Part shown: piece after piece, positions 21,905 through 29,997 of the stretch
Layout of the letters: each line of letters begins with the position of its first letter
Numbering within the stretch: position 1 is the first letter of the stretch
From: Bacillota bacterium
Lineage (GTDB): Bacteria; Bacillota; Clostridia; Christensenellales; CAG-138
Assembly: GCA_023395595.1 (NCBI GenBank)
Contig: JAEWYO010000046.1
Coordinates: 1 to 31,458, forward strand
Length of the DNA stretch: 31,458 nucleotides
Direction: 5' to 3'
Program-made: the position numbers and the translations under genes
The notes under the pieces: model-generated
The model's input: only the letters and a program-made list of their open reading frames with translations
What the model was told of the DNA's origin: nothing
The model's database searches: none

Positions 21905-24517
21905 TCAAACTGCCGGAAAACGCAGCCAGAACAGCATGCGCTTGAGGCGTTTCATCCGCGCGGGCAGCGCCAGCGTGAGTGCATTTGCAAAGGAGATTGC
22001 CTCCTCACGCTCTTTTCTGGTGCAGGTTCTGCCGGAGAAGTGCGCCCGCTGTGCCGTAAGAAGCACGGACTCCAATTTCGCGCGATCCACCGCGGGGTTT
22101 TGCCGCGCAACGGTGTAGGCATATTGTTCCGGTGAGTCGAGCGGCTGCATCTCTGGCGCGCCCGTGAAGCGGAGCATGCGCAGGATATACCGCACGGCAG
22201 AGAGCACAGACGCGTTATTATCCTTCTGGCGCAAGGAGTGAAGCAGTCGTTCGTGCGCAAACTTGCGATAGCCGAACACGCTCAGGGGAACTGCCGCCAA
22301 GCCAAGCAGCAAGAATACCGGCCATAGCGGTGGGCGGCTGCCACCTGCATCTGCGGTGGTGTCCTCGCCTTCCGGTTCGGCATCGCTGTCCTGCGTGCCG
22401 TCTCCCGGCGCGGGGGTCGGGGTTGCCTCGCCTGCGGACATCTGCGAGTCGTCCGGTGTGGCGTTCGGGTCCGGGGTGCTGCCGTCCGGCGGCGTGGTCG
22501 GCTCCGGTGTGGGTTCCGGCGTAGGCGTCGGGGTTGGTTCGGGCGTGACCTCCGGCGTGGTTTCAGCGGGGGATTGTGTGGTTTCGCTTGTCGGTTCACC
22601 GGAGGGGGAGGGCGTTTTCTGGCTGCTGCTCGTGGCGCTTTTGGTCATCTCAACCGGCACCCATTCCAGCAGCGAGGGATCGAACACCTCTACCCAAGCG
22701 TGCGCATGTGTGTCCTCAATACTGATATATCCTTCGGCATCCGGTTGTTTGTCGTAATCCTTTTGAATCACGATGTAGCCTTCCGCATAGCGCGCGGGGA
22801 TACCGAGGGCGCGAAGCAATACGGCGGCTGTCGTCGCAAAATGAACGCAATAGCCGCTCTGCGCGTCCTCTAAAAACCAGGTGGCGAAATCCACACCATC
22901 CGGCATCTCCGGCGGGGAGTAATCATATGCACAGCGCTCAGAGAGCAGCGAGCGGATCGACTGGCACGTTGCGGCAAGGTTCAGGGCGCTGCCGTCATAG
23001 ATCGCACGGATGTCGTACTCTTGCAGCAATCGTTCGGCTGCTGCCTGCGTGTCACTCGGCAATTGTGTATAGATGGGGAAAAGATAGTCGATATAGCGCT
23101 TTGCCGCGTCGCGGACGCTCTTTGCGTCGTTGCCTGACACATGGCTAAGGTCGTAGGCGGAACCTGCCGCGTCCTGATAGGCTGATTCCAGGCTGTCCCC
23201 TTTTGCGCTCGGCACGGAATACAGCGCCATATCGACAGGTATGGCGTCGATTGCATATTCTGAGGACGCGGCGGATGAGGCAAACGCAAGAGCGGTATCC
23301 TGCACATAGCCAGCGTTGGTGATGTCGTCTGCGTGGGTGACAAGCCCCGGCGGCGTCCAGATCGAAAGCGGTGTGGACGCGATGTTGCGTACGGCGAGGT
23401 TGAATGTCTCCGGCGTGTTCCCGTCGAGCATAGCGGCAGAGGCAAGCAGGTTTTGCGGCGCGATATCCACGCTGTTTGCAAGCGTGGAGAACTCCTTTGT
23501 CGAGACGTTGTCCCAGCCGCTGTTGGAATAGACTGCGCCCGCATAGTCCCGAATATAGAGCGAGGCATGGTTGGAAACGCGTACCTTCAGCGCGACAGCG
23601 CCGGAGAATCGAATCGAAGAAAGGCTGGACAAATCACCGCGCGTGAGTCCATCGTTGCTGCGCCAGAAGGCGTCTTTGCCGATCTCCAGTGAAAAGATTT
23701 TCTGCTGGAGCGATTCGATGAGCTCCGGTCGCTGATATCCTTCCTGCGGGAGAACGAGGCTGGCCAGCAGCGCAGAGAGCACGATCAGCGGCAGTGCAAG
23801 CAGCGAGAGCGAATGCTGCGCCGTGCGCTGAGCGAGCTGGTTTGCCTTTCGCCTGCTCTGCGGCACATAGACCCCCGCGCGAAATGTGCTTTGTGCGCGC
23901 TTTGCATTGTTGAAGGCAAAGACCATCATGTGCGCCGCAAACAGCATGAAAAACGGCACCAGACCGGGTGAGAGCAGATAGAACGGCGCGGGCAGCAACA
24001 GCGGCAGTGTGGAGAGCGCAAGCCCCGGCACGCTGGGCTGTTCGATGATGAAAAACGCGCAAAGGAACGACACGACGAATAGAATCGATTGCATCGCCTG
24101 CGTCATGAGCAGCATGGCTTCGTCCGCCATCGCAGATTTGAGCAGAAGCTGCATGGCTTCGGGCAACTGCAAGCCCAGCGGAACGATTGCGCGTTCGATG
24201 AGCAGCAAGAATCCCTGCAAGAGATCGCTTGCGTTTAGCGCTGCATAGGCAAGCCCGGCAGCCAACGCAATCAGCGAAAGCAGCCCGCTTTTTGGCAGCG
24301 AATAGATCGCAAGGAACACAAGCGAAAACACCAGCGCAGTGAGGGCGAGTTTTGCGGTTGGCAAATCGAGCGTATAGCTCGTCATCAGGCTAAAGAGAAA
24401 CCCGAACACGGCAAGCAGCAGCACCATGAGCTGTTGGCTCAGGCGAAGCAGCAACGCCGGGGCGCCTTCGGACGCGATGGGTTTCATGGGGGCTTGCTTG
24501 CGCGTTTGCTCGCTCAT
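21905..24517 (-). CDS. Membrane transglutaminase-like protein (TgpA / DUF3488 type)
   Basis: 870 aa. The N-terminal about 240 residues hold six or more membrane spans. An extracytoplasmic region ends in a transglutaminase core with Cys557 (SGYCVHFATTAAVLLRALGIPARY) and His606 (HAHAWVEVFD). The usual aspartate of the W-V-P-V-D-x-T motif is glutamate here (WVPVEMT), a change common in Bacillota relatives. A long Pro/Thr/Glu-rich linker follows, then a last span (PLWPVFLLLGLAAVPLSVFGY) and a cytoplasmic DUF4129-like tail. AAACGGAGG precedes the ATG, which overlaps the DUF58 stop by 4 bp. Members of this trio are thought to handle envelope proteins; the substrate is unknown. Confidence 0.92.
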   Translation of the reverse strand: MSEQTRKQAPMKPIASEGAPALLLRLSQQLMVLLLAVFGFLFSLMTSYTLDLPTAKLALTALVFSLVFLAIYSLPKSGLLSLIALAAGLAYAALNASDLLQGFLLLIERAIVPLGLQLPEAMQLLLKSAMADEAMLLMTQAMQSILFVVSFLCAFFIIEQPSVPGLALSTLPLLLPAPFYLLSPGLVPFFMLFAAHMMVFAFNNAKRAQSTFRAGVYVPQSRRKANQLAQRTAQHSLSLLALPLIVLSALLASLVLPQEGYQRPELIESLQQKIFSLEIGKDAFWRSNDGLTRGDLSSLSSIRFSGAVALKVRVSNHASLYIRDYAGAVYSNSGWDNVSTKEFSTLANSVDIAPQNLLASAAMLDGNTPETFNLAVRNIASTPLSIWTPPGLVTHADDITNAGYVQDTALAFASSAASSEYAIDAIPVDMALYSVPSAKGDSLESAYQDAAGSAYDLSHVSGNDAKSVRDAAKRYIDYLFPIYTQLPSDTQAAAERLLQEYDIRAIYDGSALNLAATCQSIRSLLSERCAYDYSPPEMPDGVDFATWFLEDAQSGYCVHFATTAAVLLRALGIPARYAEGYIVIQKDYDKQPDAEGYISIEDTHAHAWVEVFDPSLLEWVPVEMTKSATSSSQKTPSPSGEPTSETTQSPAETTPEVTPEPTPTPTPEPTPEPTTPPDGSTPDPNATPDDSQMSAGEATPTPAPGDGTQDSDAEPEGEDTTADAGGSRPPLWPVFLLLGLAAVPLSVFGYRKFAHERLLHSLRQKDNNASVLSAVRYILRMLRFTGAPEMQPLDSPEQYAYTVARQNPAVDRAKLESVLLTAQRAHFSGRTCTRKEREEAISFANALTLALPARMKRLKRMLFWLRFPAV

Positions 24518-25734
24518 GCGTCCGCCTCCGTTTCCGCGCCGGGCACGCTGCCGTCCAGCAGCTGTACCTCGCAGCCAAGGTCACGCAGGGCAAGCGCAGT
24601 CTTTTCATCGCATGCGTCCGGCATCAGCGTAAAGCGTCTGCAAACGCCAAGATCGGTGATCGTTGCGAGTAGCCGCGCGCCGGCTTCGTCTCCCGCCGAC
24701 CCAAGCACGCTGCCCGCCACAAGATAGACCAGATGGGTGTCCGCTCTGGCAGCGCCTTCGGTTGCGAAACGCTCCAGCGTGCTCCAGCGTGCTTGTCCCG
24801 GCAGCGCAAGCAGGTCGTGCAATACGCTCGCGAGCGCTTCCGGCCCGGTGACGGGCATGGTGCGCAGGCCGCCTTCTTCGCTGATCCAGCTCACGGAATG
24901 CGTCACATCCCGCGCCATGAGGTATTCGGAAAACGCCAGCATGGTGCCGAGCATGGACTCCGCCGCGTCCGGCGTGGAATCCTCCCTCAGCTCCAGTAAA
25001 AAATGGAGCGAGGGATTCAACGGTAGCCCGAACTCGCGCACGATCAAGCGATTCATGCGGCTGCTGAGTTTCCAGTGCACGCTGTGGCGCGGGTCGCCTT
25101 CACGATAATCGCGCAGTTGGAAAATTTCGGAAGGGTCGCCACCCGCCTTCTCGGTAGAATAGCTCGCGCTGTCGAGGCCCAGATCGGCTGCCTCGTCGGT
25201 CTGGATGCTCCGGCTTTGCAGTTCCGGCAAAACATAGACGCTCCCGGCGGGGTTCGCGCCGTTTTTAGGGGAAACGTTCAGGGCAAAGAGCCCCAGTGTG
25301 TCGAGCACCTGCACGCGGCGGATGTTGAGATCCACCCTGCCGCAGTGCGCCATCTTGACCGAAGGCGACATTGCGTGCGTGCGCAAAGGCCCTAGCGGAA
25401 ACTGTACGACATCTTCCGAAGACTCGGTATAGCGTTCTCCCACACGGCCCAGCGCGTTGTGCCGCTCCAGCGTAAAGCGCACGCCCGCGCAGGGAAACGG
25501 GCTGTTGTTGCGCGCCGAAAGGCGGATACCGCAAACGCCTTTGGGCATGATGTCGTCTTCAATCTCCAGTGCGTAGCGCAGATTTTTGCGCATGGGAAGC
25601 GCCGCCAGCAGCGAAACCAGCGGCAGTATGATCAAAAAGATCAGCAGCAGATGAAACAGATACAGATCGAACAGGACGAATAAAATAAACGCGAAAAAGA
25701 GCGCGTATGTATACAGGATCCGGTTTCCGGCCAT
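24514..25734 (-). CDS. DUF58 domain-containing protein
   Basis: 406 aa. Two membrane spans occupy about residues 5-45. The DUF58 signature is unmistakable: DPSEIFQLRDYREGDPRHSVHWKLSSRMNRLIVREFG. This is the vWA-like partner of MoxR ATPases. I place the start at the ATG at 25734, just after the moxR stop (25739); its Shine-Dalgarno is weak, so translation probably depends on coupling. The frame continues 17 codons into moxR, but those residues are arginine-rich and implausible before the first span. It is the middle gene of the moxR - DUF58 - transglutaminase operon. Confidence 0.92.
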   Translation of the reverse strand: MAGNRILYTYALFFAFILFVLFDLYLFHLLLIFLIILPLVSLLAALPMRKNLRYALEIEDDIMPKGVCGIRLSARNNSPFPCAGVRFTLERHNALGRVGERYTESSEDVVQFPLGPLRTHAMSPSVKMAHCGRVDLNIRRVQVLDTLGLFALNVSPKNGANPAGSVYVLPELQSRSIQTDEAADLGLDSASYSTEKAGGDPSEIFQLRDYREGDPRHSVHWKLSSRMNRLIVREFGLPLNPSLHFLLELREDSTPDAAESMLGTMLAFSEYLMARDVTHSVSWISEEGGLRTMPVTGPEALASVLHDLLALPGQARWSTLERFATEGAARADTHLVYLVAGSVLGSAGDEAGARLLATITDLGVCRRFTLMPDACDEKTALALRDLGCEVQLLDGSVPGAETEADA

Positions 25735-25738
25735 GGGA

Positions 25739-26668
25739 TTATACCGCGATGGGCGCCTGCACCTGCGTGAGCGCGCGCTTGGCAAGCTGCTGCTCGCTTA
25801 CGCCGCTGACCAGCGCGCGGGGGCTGAGCTGGATGCGGTGTGCGGCGACGCTTTCAAACACCAGTTGCACGTCCTGCGGGATGAGATAGTCGCGCCCTGA
25901 GAGATACGCTGCGGCTTTACTCATGCGCAGCAGCGCAATTGTGCCGCGGGGGCTCACGCCGATGCGGATGGCGGGCTGCGCGCGCGTCCAACCCGTCAGG
26001 TCTGTGATGTAGGCAAACAGCGCGTCGGACACATAGATGCTCTCCACCTCGCGCTGCATGAGCGTGAGGTCGTTTGGCGTGATCACACGGTTGACGGAGT
26101 CGAGCGAGACCGCGTTCTGGTGGCGGCGGAGCATCTCCACCTCGTTCCTGCGGTCGGGATAGCCCATCGAAAGCCGCACCATGAATCGATCCAACTGGGA
26201 GTCCGGCAGCGGCTGCGTGCCGGAGGAACCAGCCGGGTTCTGGGTTGCGATCACAAGAAAAGGCGACGGAACCGCGCGGGTCACGCCGTCCACCGTGATG
26301 CTGTTTTCTTCCATGACTTCCAGCAGGGCGGACTGCGTTTTGCTCGACGCGCGGTTGATCTCGTCCGCCAAAAAGAGGTTGCACATCGCAGCGCCGGGCA
26401 CATAAACGCCCGCCGCGCCGCCGGTTTGAATCGTCGTATAGCCTGTGATGTCGGATGGCATCACGTCCGGGGTGAACTGCATGCGTTTATAGGAGAGATC
26501 CATCGTCCGCGAAAAGGCGAGCGCCAGCGTGGTTTTGCCAACGCCCGGCACATCCTCCAAAAGAACGTGCCCCTGCGCGAGCATCGCCATTAAAATGCTG
26601 GCGATGACGGGGTCTTTGCCCACGACCACTTTTCGAACCTGACCGATGATCTCCTGCACTTGCTGCAT
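25739..26668 (-). CDS. MoxR family AAA+ ATPase
   Basis: 309 aa AAA_3 ATPase. Walker A is EDVPGVGKTTLALAF, Walker B FLADEINRASSKTQSALLEVMEE, and the sensor region IATQNPAGSSGTQPLPDSQLDRF carries the arginine finger area. MoxR proteins act as chaperone-like ATPases with vWA/DUF58 partners. The ATG at 26668 is chosen because the -10 box at 26724-26729 puts the transcript start near 26717, ruling out the TTG at 26719; a GAGGA lies about 12 nt upstream, and a TTG one codon earlier is the alternative. First gene of its operon. Confidence 0.93.
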   Translation of the reverse strand: MQQVQEIIGQVRKVVVGKDPVIASILMAMLAQGHVLLEDVPGVGKTTLALAFSRTMDLSYKRMQFTPDVMPSDITGYTTIQTGGAAGVYVPGAAMCNLFLADEINRASSKTQSALLEVMEENSITVDGVTRAVPSPFLVIATQNPAGSSGTQPLPDSQLDRFMVRLSMGYPDRRNEVEMLRRHQNAVSLDSVNRVITPNDLTLMQREVESIYVSDALFAYITDLTGWTRAQPAIRIGVSPRGTIALLRMSKAAAYLSGRDYLIPQDVQLVFESVAAHRIQLSPRALVSGVSEQQLAKRALTQVQAPIAV

Positions 26669-26723
26669 CAAAGCTGTATTCCTCAACCCATCATAAAGAA
26701 TCCGCATCTGCGGTAACAATCCT

Positions 26724-26732
26724 ATTATAACA
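26724..26732 (-). promoter_or_regulatory. Extended -10 promoter of the moxR operon
   Basis: TGTTATAAT on the minus strand (TG-n-TATAAT). A weak TTGCCC lies 19 bp upstream. The leader is about 50 nt. Confidence 0.65.
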
Positions 26733-26836
26733 GTCTAGCGGGAGAGAAGGGCAAGAGTATAACAAGAATGTATACAAAAACGAAACATCCGGACATATTT
26801 TTCGCGATTTGGATGCAACCCTTGCGCCTAGATGCG

Positions 26837-26865
26837 TTGAAACGGACGCTTTTGTCCGCTATAAT
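26837..26865 (+). promoter_or_regulatory. Promoter of the flavodoxin-fold gene
   Basis: TTGAAA (26837-26842) and TATAAT (26860-26865) are spaced by exactly 17 bp. The leader is about 36 nt. It is divergent from the moxR promoter. Confidence 0.85.
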
Positions 26866-26907
26866 TGCGCTAGGCGCAGATGAGCGCGCCGCAATCGGGG
26901 GACACGC

Positions 26908-27609
26908 ATGAACATCGCTATCATTCACGGACAAAATCACAAAGGAAGCTCCTACCATACCGGGAGGCTGCTCGTCGATCAAATTCCCGGTGAAAAGGAG
27001 ATCAACGAGTTCTTTCTTCCACGGGATTTGAACCACTTCTGCCTCGGGTGCTATCGCTGTATCGAGAACGACGAGGATTGCCCGTGGCATGAACAAAAGC
27101 AAGTGATCGTAGACGCGATGGACAAGGCGGACCTTCTCGTCTTCACCACGCCGACATATTGCATGGCGCCATCCGCTTCGATGAAGGCGCTGCTTGACCT
27201 GACGTTCACGATGTGGATGACGCACCGCCCGCACGGGTCGATGTTCCGCAAAAAGGCGGTGGTGATCTCCGCCTCTGCGGGAAGCCCGACCACGGGCGCA
27301 ATCAAGGGTATCGCGCAAAATCTCGTCTTCTGGGGCGTTCCGAAAATCTATCGCTACGGCGCGCGCGTGGAGGCGATGAACTGGAAAAGCGTCAAACCCA
27401 AGGTCAAGCAAAAGATTGAAAAAAGCATGGCAAAGCTCGCAAAGCAGCTCGGTAAAAACATGCCTGCGCGCGTTGGAATCAAGACGCGTTTTCTGTTTTT
27501 CATGATGGCGGGCATGCAAAAGGCAAACTATAGCGCATCCCCGATCGAGAAGGAATACTGGCGGAGTCAGGGTTGGCTAGATCGGGCGCGTCCCTGGAAA
27601 AAAGCCTGA
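26908..27609 (+). CDS. Flavodoxin-fold NAD(P)H:FMN oxidoreductase-like protein
   Basis: 233 aa. The N-terminus IAIIHGQNHKGSSYHTGRLL matches the phosphate-binding loop of NADPH-dependent FMN reductases and flavodoxin-like proteins, and the middle FTTPTYCMAPSASMKALLD is the typical FMN-contact and dimer segment. CLGCYRCIENDEDCPWH is a cysteine-rich stretch like that of iron-sulfur flavoproteins and related reductases, though the spacing does not clearly give a cluster. The C-terminal about 70 residues are basic and of unknown role. GGGGGA lies 5 nt before the ATG. It is probably monocistronic and likely a cytoplasmic reductase of unknown substrate. Confidence 0.85.
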   Translation: MNIAIIHGQNHKGSSYHTGRLLVDQIPGEKEINEFFLPRDLNHFCLGCYRCIENDEDCPWHEQKQVIVDAMDKADLLVFTTPTYCMAPSASMKALLDLTFTMWMTHRPHGSMFRKKAVVISASAGSPTTGAIKGIAQNLVFWGVPKIYRYGARVEAMNWKSVKPKVKQKIEKSMAKLAKQLGKNMPARVGIKTRFLFFMMAGMQKANYSASPIEKEYWRSQGWLDRARPWKKA

Positions 27610-27611
27610 AC

Positions 27612-27634
27612 GGAACCCGGTTCGGGTTTCCTTC
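27612..27634 (+). terminator. Possible terminator after the flavodoxin-fold gene
   Basis: An 8-bp stem (27612-27619 with 27623-27630, one G-T pair) has a 3-nt loop and a weak T-rich tail (TTTCCTTCG). Confidence 0.5.
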
Positions 27635-27646
27635 GTTGGATTCCGG

Positions 27647-27655
27647 TGCTATAAT
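27647..27655 (+). promoter_or_regulatory. Extended -10 promoter of the MFS gene
   Basis: TGCTATAAT (TG-n-TATAAT); no clear -35 box. It lies about 65 bp before the TTG start of the MFS transporter. Confidence 0.6.
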
Positions 27656-27721
27656 CATAGTCGCTCCGCCGCGCTGGCTGTTGCCGCGCGAGACCGTGCG
27701 GAGAAGGGAAAGGCGCGCGCT

Positions 27722-28966
27722 TTGGTTACCGAATCCCCTCGCAAAGCGGGGCTGAACAATCCGTTTCTTTCACTCAGGCACGCAAACTATCGCTATTATT
27801 TTGCGGGTATGTGTGTCTCCACCATCGGCACATGGATGCAGAACACAGCCCAGCCGTGGCTTGCCTATTCGCTGACGAAATCCGCGCTGCTGCTTAGTGT
27901 AGTCAGCGCGCTGCAATTCATGCCCGCGCTTTTATTTTCGCTCTTTGCGGGCGTACTGATCGACCGTCTGCCGAAAAAGAAGATGCTCATCATCACCCAA
28001 TCACTCTCGTTGGTGATCACGTTTGTGCTGTGGCTGCTTGTCAAGTCCGGTGGGATTCAATACTGGCACCTTTTGGTGACTGCGACGCTGCTGGGCTTTG
28101 TCAACACGCTGGATATGCCGCTTCGTCAGTCGTTTGTGGTCGAGATGGTCGGTCATGACGACCTGATGAACGCAATTGCGCTCAACTCGCTGACGTTCAA
28201 CGTCGCGCGCATGATCGGACCTTCGCTCGCGGGCATCCTGATGGGGACGCTGGGCGTTTCCGCGTGTTTCCTGATCAACGCGCTGAGCTTTGGGGCGGTG
28301 CTCATCAGCCTCTTTTTCATCCATCCGATTCCCTGCGAGGTGCCCCGGGAGAAAGAGCAGCAGGGCGTGTTTGCCTGCATCGGCGACGGGCTCAAGTATA
28401 TCTTTCACGACGAAACGTTGTTTACCACCCTGCTGTTTATGACGGTGGTCTCCGTCTTTGCGCTCAACTACGGTGTGACCATTCCCGTGTTTGCGCAGGA
28501 GATTCTGGGGCTTTCGGAGACGGGTTACGGGTTTTTGATGTCCACACTCGGTGCGGGTGCGCTGCTTGGCGCGCTTCTTGTTGCGGCGCTGAGCAAAAAC
28601 GGGCCAAGGCGATTTATCCTGTTTCTATTTCCCGCGCTCTCCGGACTGATTTTGATTCTCATCGGCAATACAAACCAGTTTCTGACGACTGCGCTTTCCC
28701 TCGCGCTTGGCGGGTTTTTGTTTGTGACCTATCTTTCCAGCGCAAACTCAAACCTGCAAATTCACACGCAGGATCGCTACCGCGGGCGTGTGATGAGCGT
28801 CTATTCGCTGATTGTGGCGGGTTCCACGCCGATTGGCAACCTCTTTGTCGGAGCAATGGACAACTGGTTCGGCGCGCGGATGGGCTTTATCGCCAGCGGC
28901 ATCGCGGTGGTCGTGTTCATCGTGCCGATCTTTGTGTATATGTTCATCCGGCGCAATCGGGTTTAG
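27722..28966 (+). CDS. MFS transporter (MFS_3 / EntS-like exporter)
   Basis: 414 aa with 12 predicted membrane spans. The N-terminus FLSLRHANYRYYFAGMCVSTIGTWMQNTAQPWL is typical of the EntS-like MFS_3 group of putative exporters. The cytoplasmic loop FAGVLIDRLPKKKMLI is the MFS A-motif equivalent. The later DRYRGRVMSVYSLIVAGSTPIGNL segment is also family-typical. It starts with TTG at 27722, with AAGGGAAAGG upstream; no ATG is well placed. Its TAG stop codon overlaps the first base of the inverted-repeat element at 28966, so the natural C-terminus may have been altered by that insertion. The substrate is unknown. Confidence 0.9.
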   Translation: MVTESPRKAGLNNPFLSLRHANYRYYFAGMCVSTIGTWMQNTAQPWLAYSLTKSALLLSVVSALQFMPALLFSLFAGVLIDRLPKKKMLIITQSLSLVITFVLWLLVKSGGIQYWHLLVTATLLGFVNTLDMPLRQSFVVEMVGHDDLMNAIALNSLTFNVARMIGPSLAGILMGTLGVSACFLINALSFGAVLISLFFIHPIPCEVPREKEQQGVFACIGDGLKYIFHDETLFTTLLFMTVVSVFALNYGVTIPVFAQEILGLSETGYGFLMSTLGAGALLGALLVAALSKNGPRRFILFLFPALSGLILILIGNTNQFLTTALSLALGGFLFVTYLSSANSNLQIHTQDRYRGRVMSVYSLIVAGSTPIGNLFVGAMDNWFGARMGFIASGIAVVVFIVPIFVYMFIRRNRV

Positions 28967-29126
28967 AGTGTGTTTTCTAAAAGCGCGGTGGCACAGAGCC
29001 GGTGTCCTTTTCACCGATTGATCGTCACTGCAACCTTGAAATAGCGCTGCTATTCCAGCGGCTTAGTTCCTCAAATCGGCAAAAAATCCACTCGGCCTGC
29101 ACGCACTGCATTTAAGAAACACACTC
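28966..29126. mobile_element. MITE-like element with imperfect terminal inverted repeats
   Basis: GAGTGTGTTT (28966-28975) is the exact complement of AAACACACTC (29117-29126), and similarity continues inward (TAAA then GC-rich). The 161-bp unit has no coding capacity. Inside it is a small hairpin, AATAG-CGCTG-CTATT. No target-site duplication is visible. The unit could equally be a structured RNA; no transposase is present, so any mobility would depend on one elsewhere. Confidence 0.5.
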
Positions 29127-29319
29127 AAGCACGCGCTGCGGTTCACTCCAAATCAAGTAAAACAGGTTTCAGAGAACGGTCGTTGTTTTTCAGCGGCTGT
29201 TTTTTCGTGCATTTTTTGGAAATCGATGATACGATCCTATTGTGCCAAGCGCACGGAACAGTGCCCCCAAAAGGTATAAAATAACCCCTGAAACAGACAA
29301 TTGCGCGGAGGTGTTCGAA
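29127..29319 (+). other. Gene-free stretch before the response regulator
   Basis: It contains T-rich segments and a weak promoter candidate, TTGGAA (29216-29221) with TATTGT at 16-bp spacing. A second -10-like TATAAA lies at 29275. I see no convincing gene, RNA or operator. Confidence 0.35.
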
Positions 29320-29997
29320 TTGACCCGGATATTGCTGGTGGATGACGACGCGCGCATCCGCTCCATCGTGCGCGAATATGCGCTGGCGGAGGATTGGGTA
29401 TTTGAAGAGGCGGGCGACGGCGAAGAAGCGCTCCGCTTGTTTGCGGCTGGCAGCTTTTCGCTCGTTGTGCTGGATGTGATGATGCCGCGGCTGGACGGCT
29501 GGGGCACGCTCAAGCAGATTCGAAAGAGCAGCACAACTCCTGTGATCCTGCTCACCGCGCGAAACGAGGAATATGACCGATTGCTGGGGTTTGAGCTGGG
29601 CGTGGACGACTATATCGGTAAACCCTTTAGCCCGAGGGAACTCATTGCGCGGATGAAAGCGCTGCTCAAGCGTTCGGGCGCCATGCAGGGGTCGGATGCG
29701 GTATTCAGCCTCGGCGGGCTTCGGGTGGATGCTGCCGCGCACACGGTGCAGATCGATGGGGAAGCAATCAGCCTCAGCCCCAAAGAGTTCGACCTGCTTG
29801 CGTTCTTCGTGTCTCGTCCTGAGATCGCGTTCACGCGGGATCAACTGCTCAACCACGTTTGGGGATATGACTTTTTTGGTGACGCGCGGACGGTGGACAC
29901 ACACGTCAAAAGCCTGCGCGAAAAACTCGGCGCATATCGTGAGCAGATCGTGACCGTCTGGGGCACGGGGTACCGTTTTTCGGGAGGTAAAGTATGA
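29320..29997 (+). CDS. OmpR/PhoB-type response regulator
   Basis: 225 aa. The receiver domain has the acidic pocket LLVDDD, the phosphorylation site Asp52 (VVLDVMMPRLDG), the conserved Thr (LLTAR) and Lys (IGKPF). A winged-helix DNA-binding domain follows, ending RTVDTHVKSLREKLGAYREQI-type helix then VWGTGYRF. I choose the TTG at 29320 because GGAGGTG lies 6 nt upstream and residue 2 onward begins the receiver. The stop overlaps the kinase ATG by 4 bp. It is the partner of that kinase; target genes are unknown. Confidence 0.93.
   Translation: MTRILLVDDDARIRSIVREYALAEDWVFEEAGDGEEALRLFAAGSFSLVVLDVMMPRLDGWGTLKQIRKSSTTPVILLTARNEEYDRLLGFELGVDDYIGKPFSPRELIARMKALLKRSGAMQGSDAVFSLGGLRVDAAAHTVQIDGEAISLSPKEFDLLAFFVSRPEIAFTRDQLLNHVWGYDFFGDARTVDTHVKSLREKLGAYREQIVTVWGTGYRFSGGKV

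Noticed and set aside
21725..22135. Plus-strand frame with a good AGGAGG before its ATG
   Set aside because: Most of it lies antisense to the transglutaminase gene, the protein is unlike any family, and the first 180 bp alone make no recognisable product.
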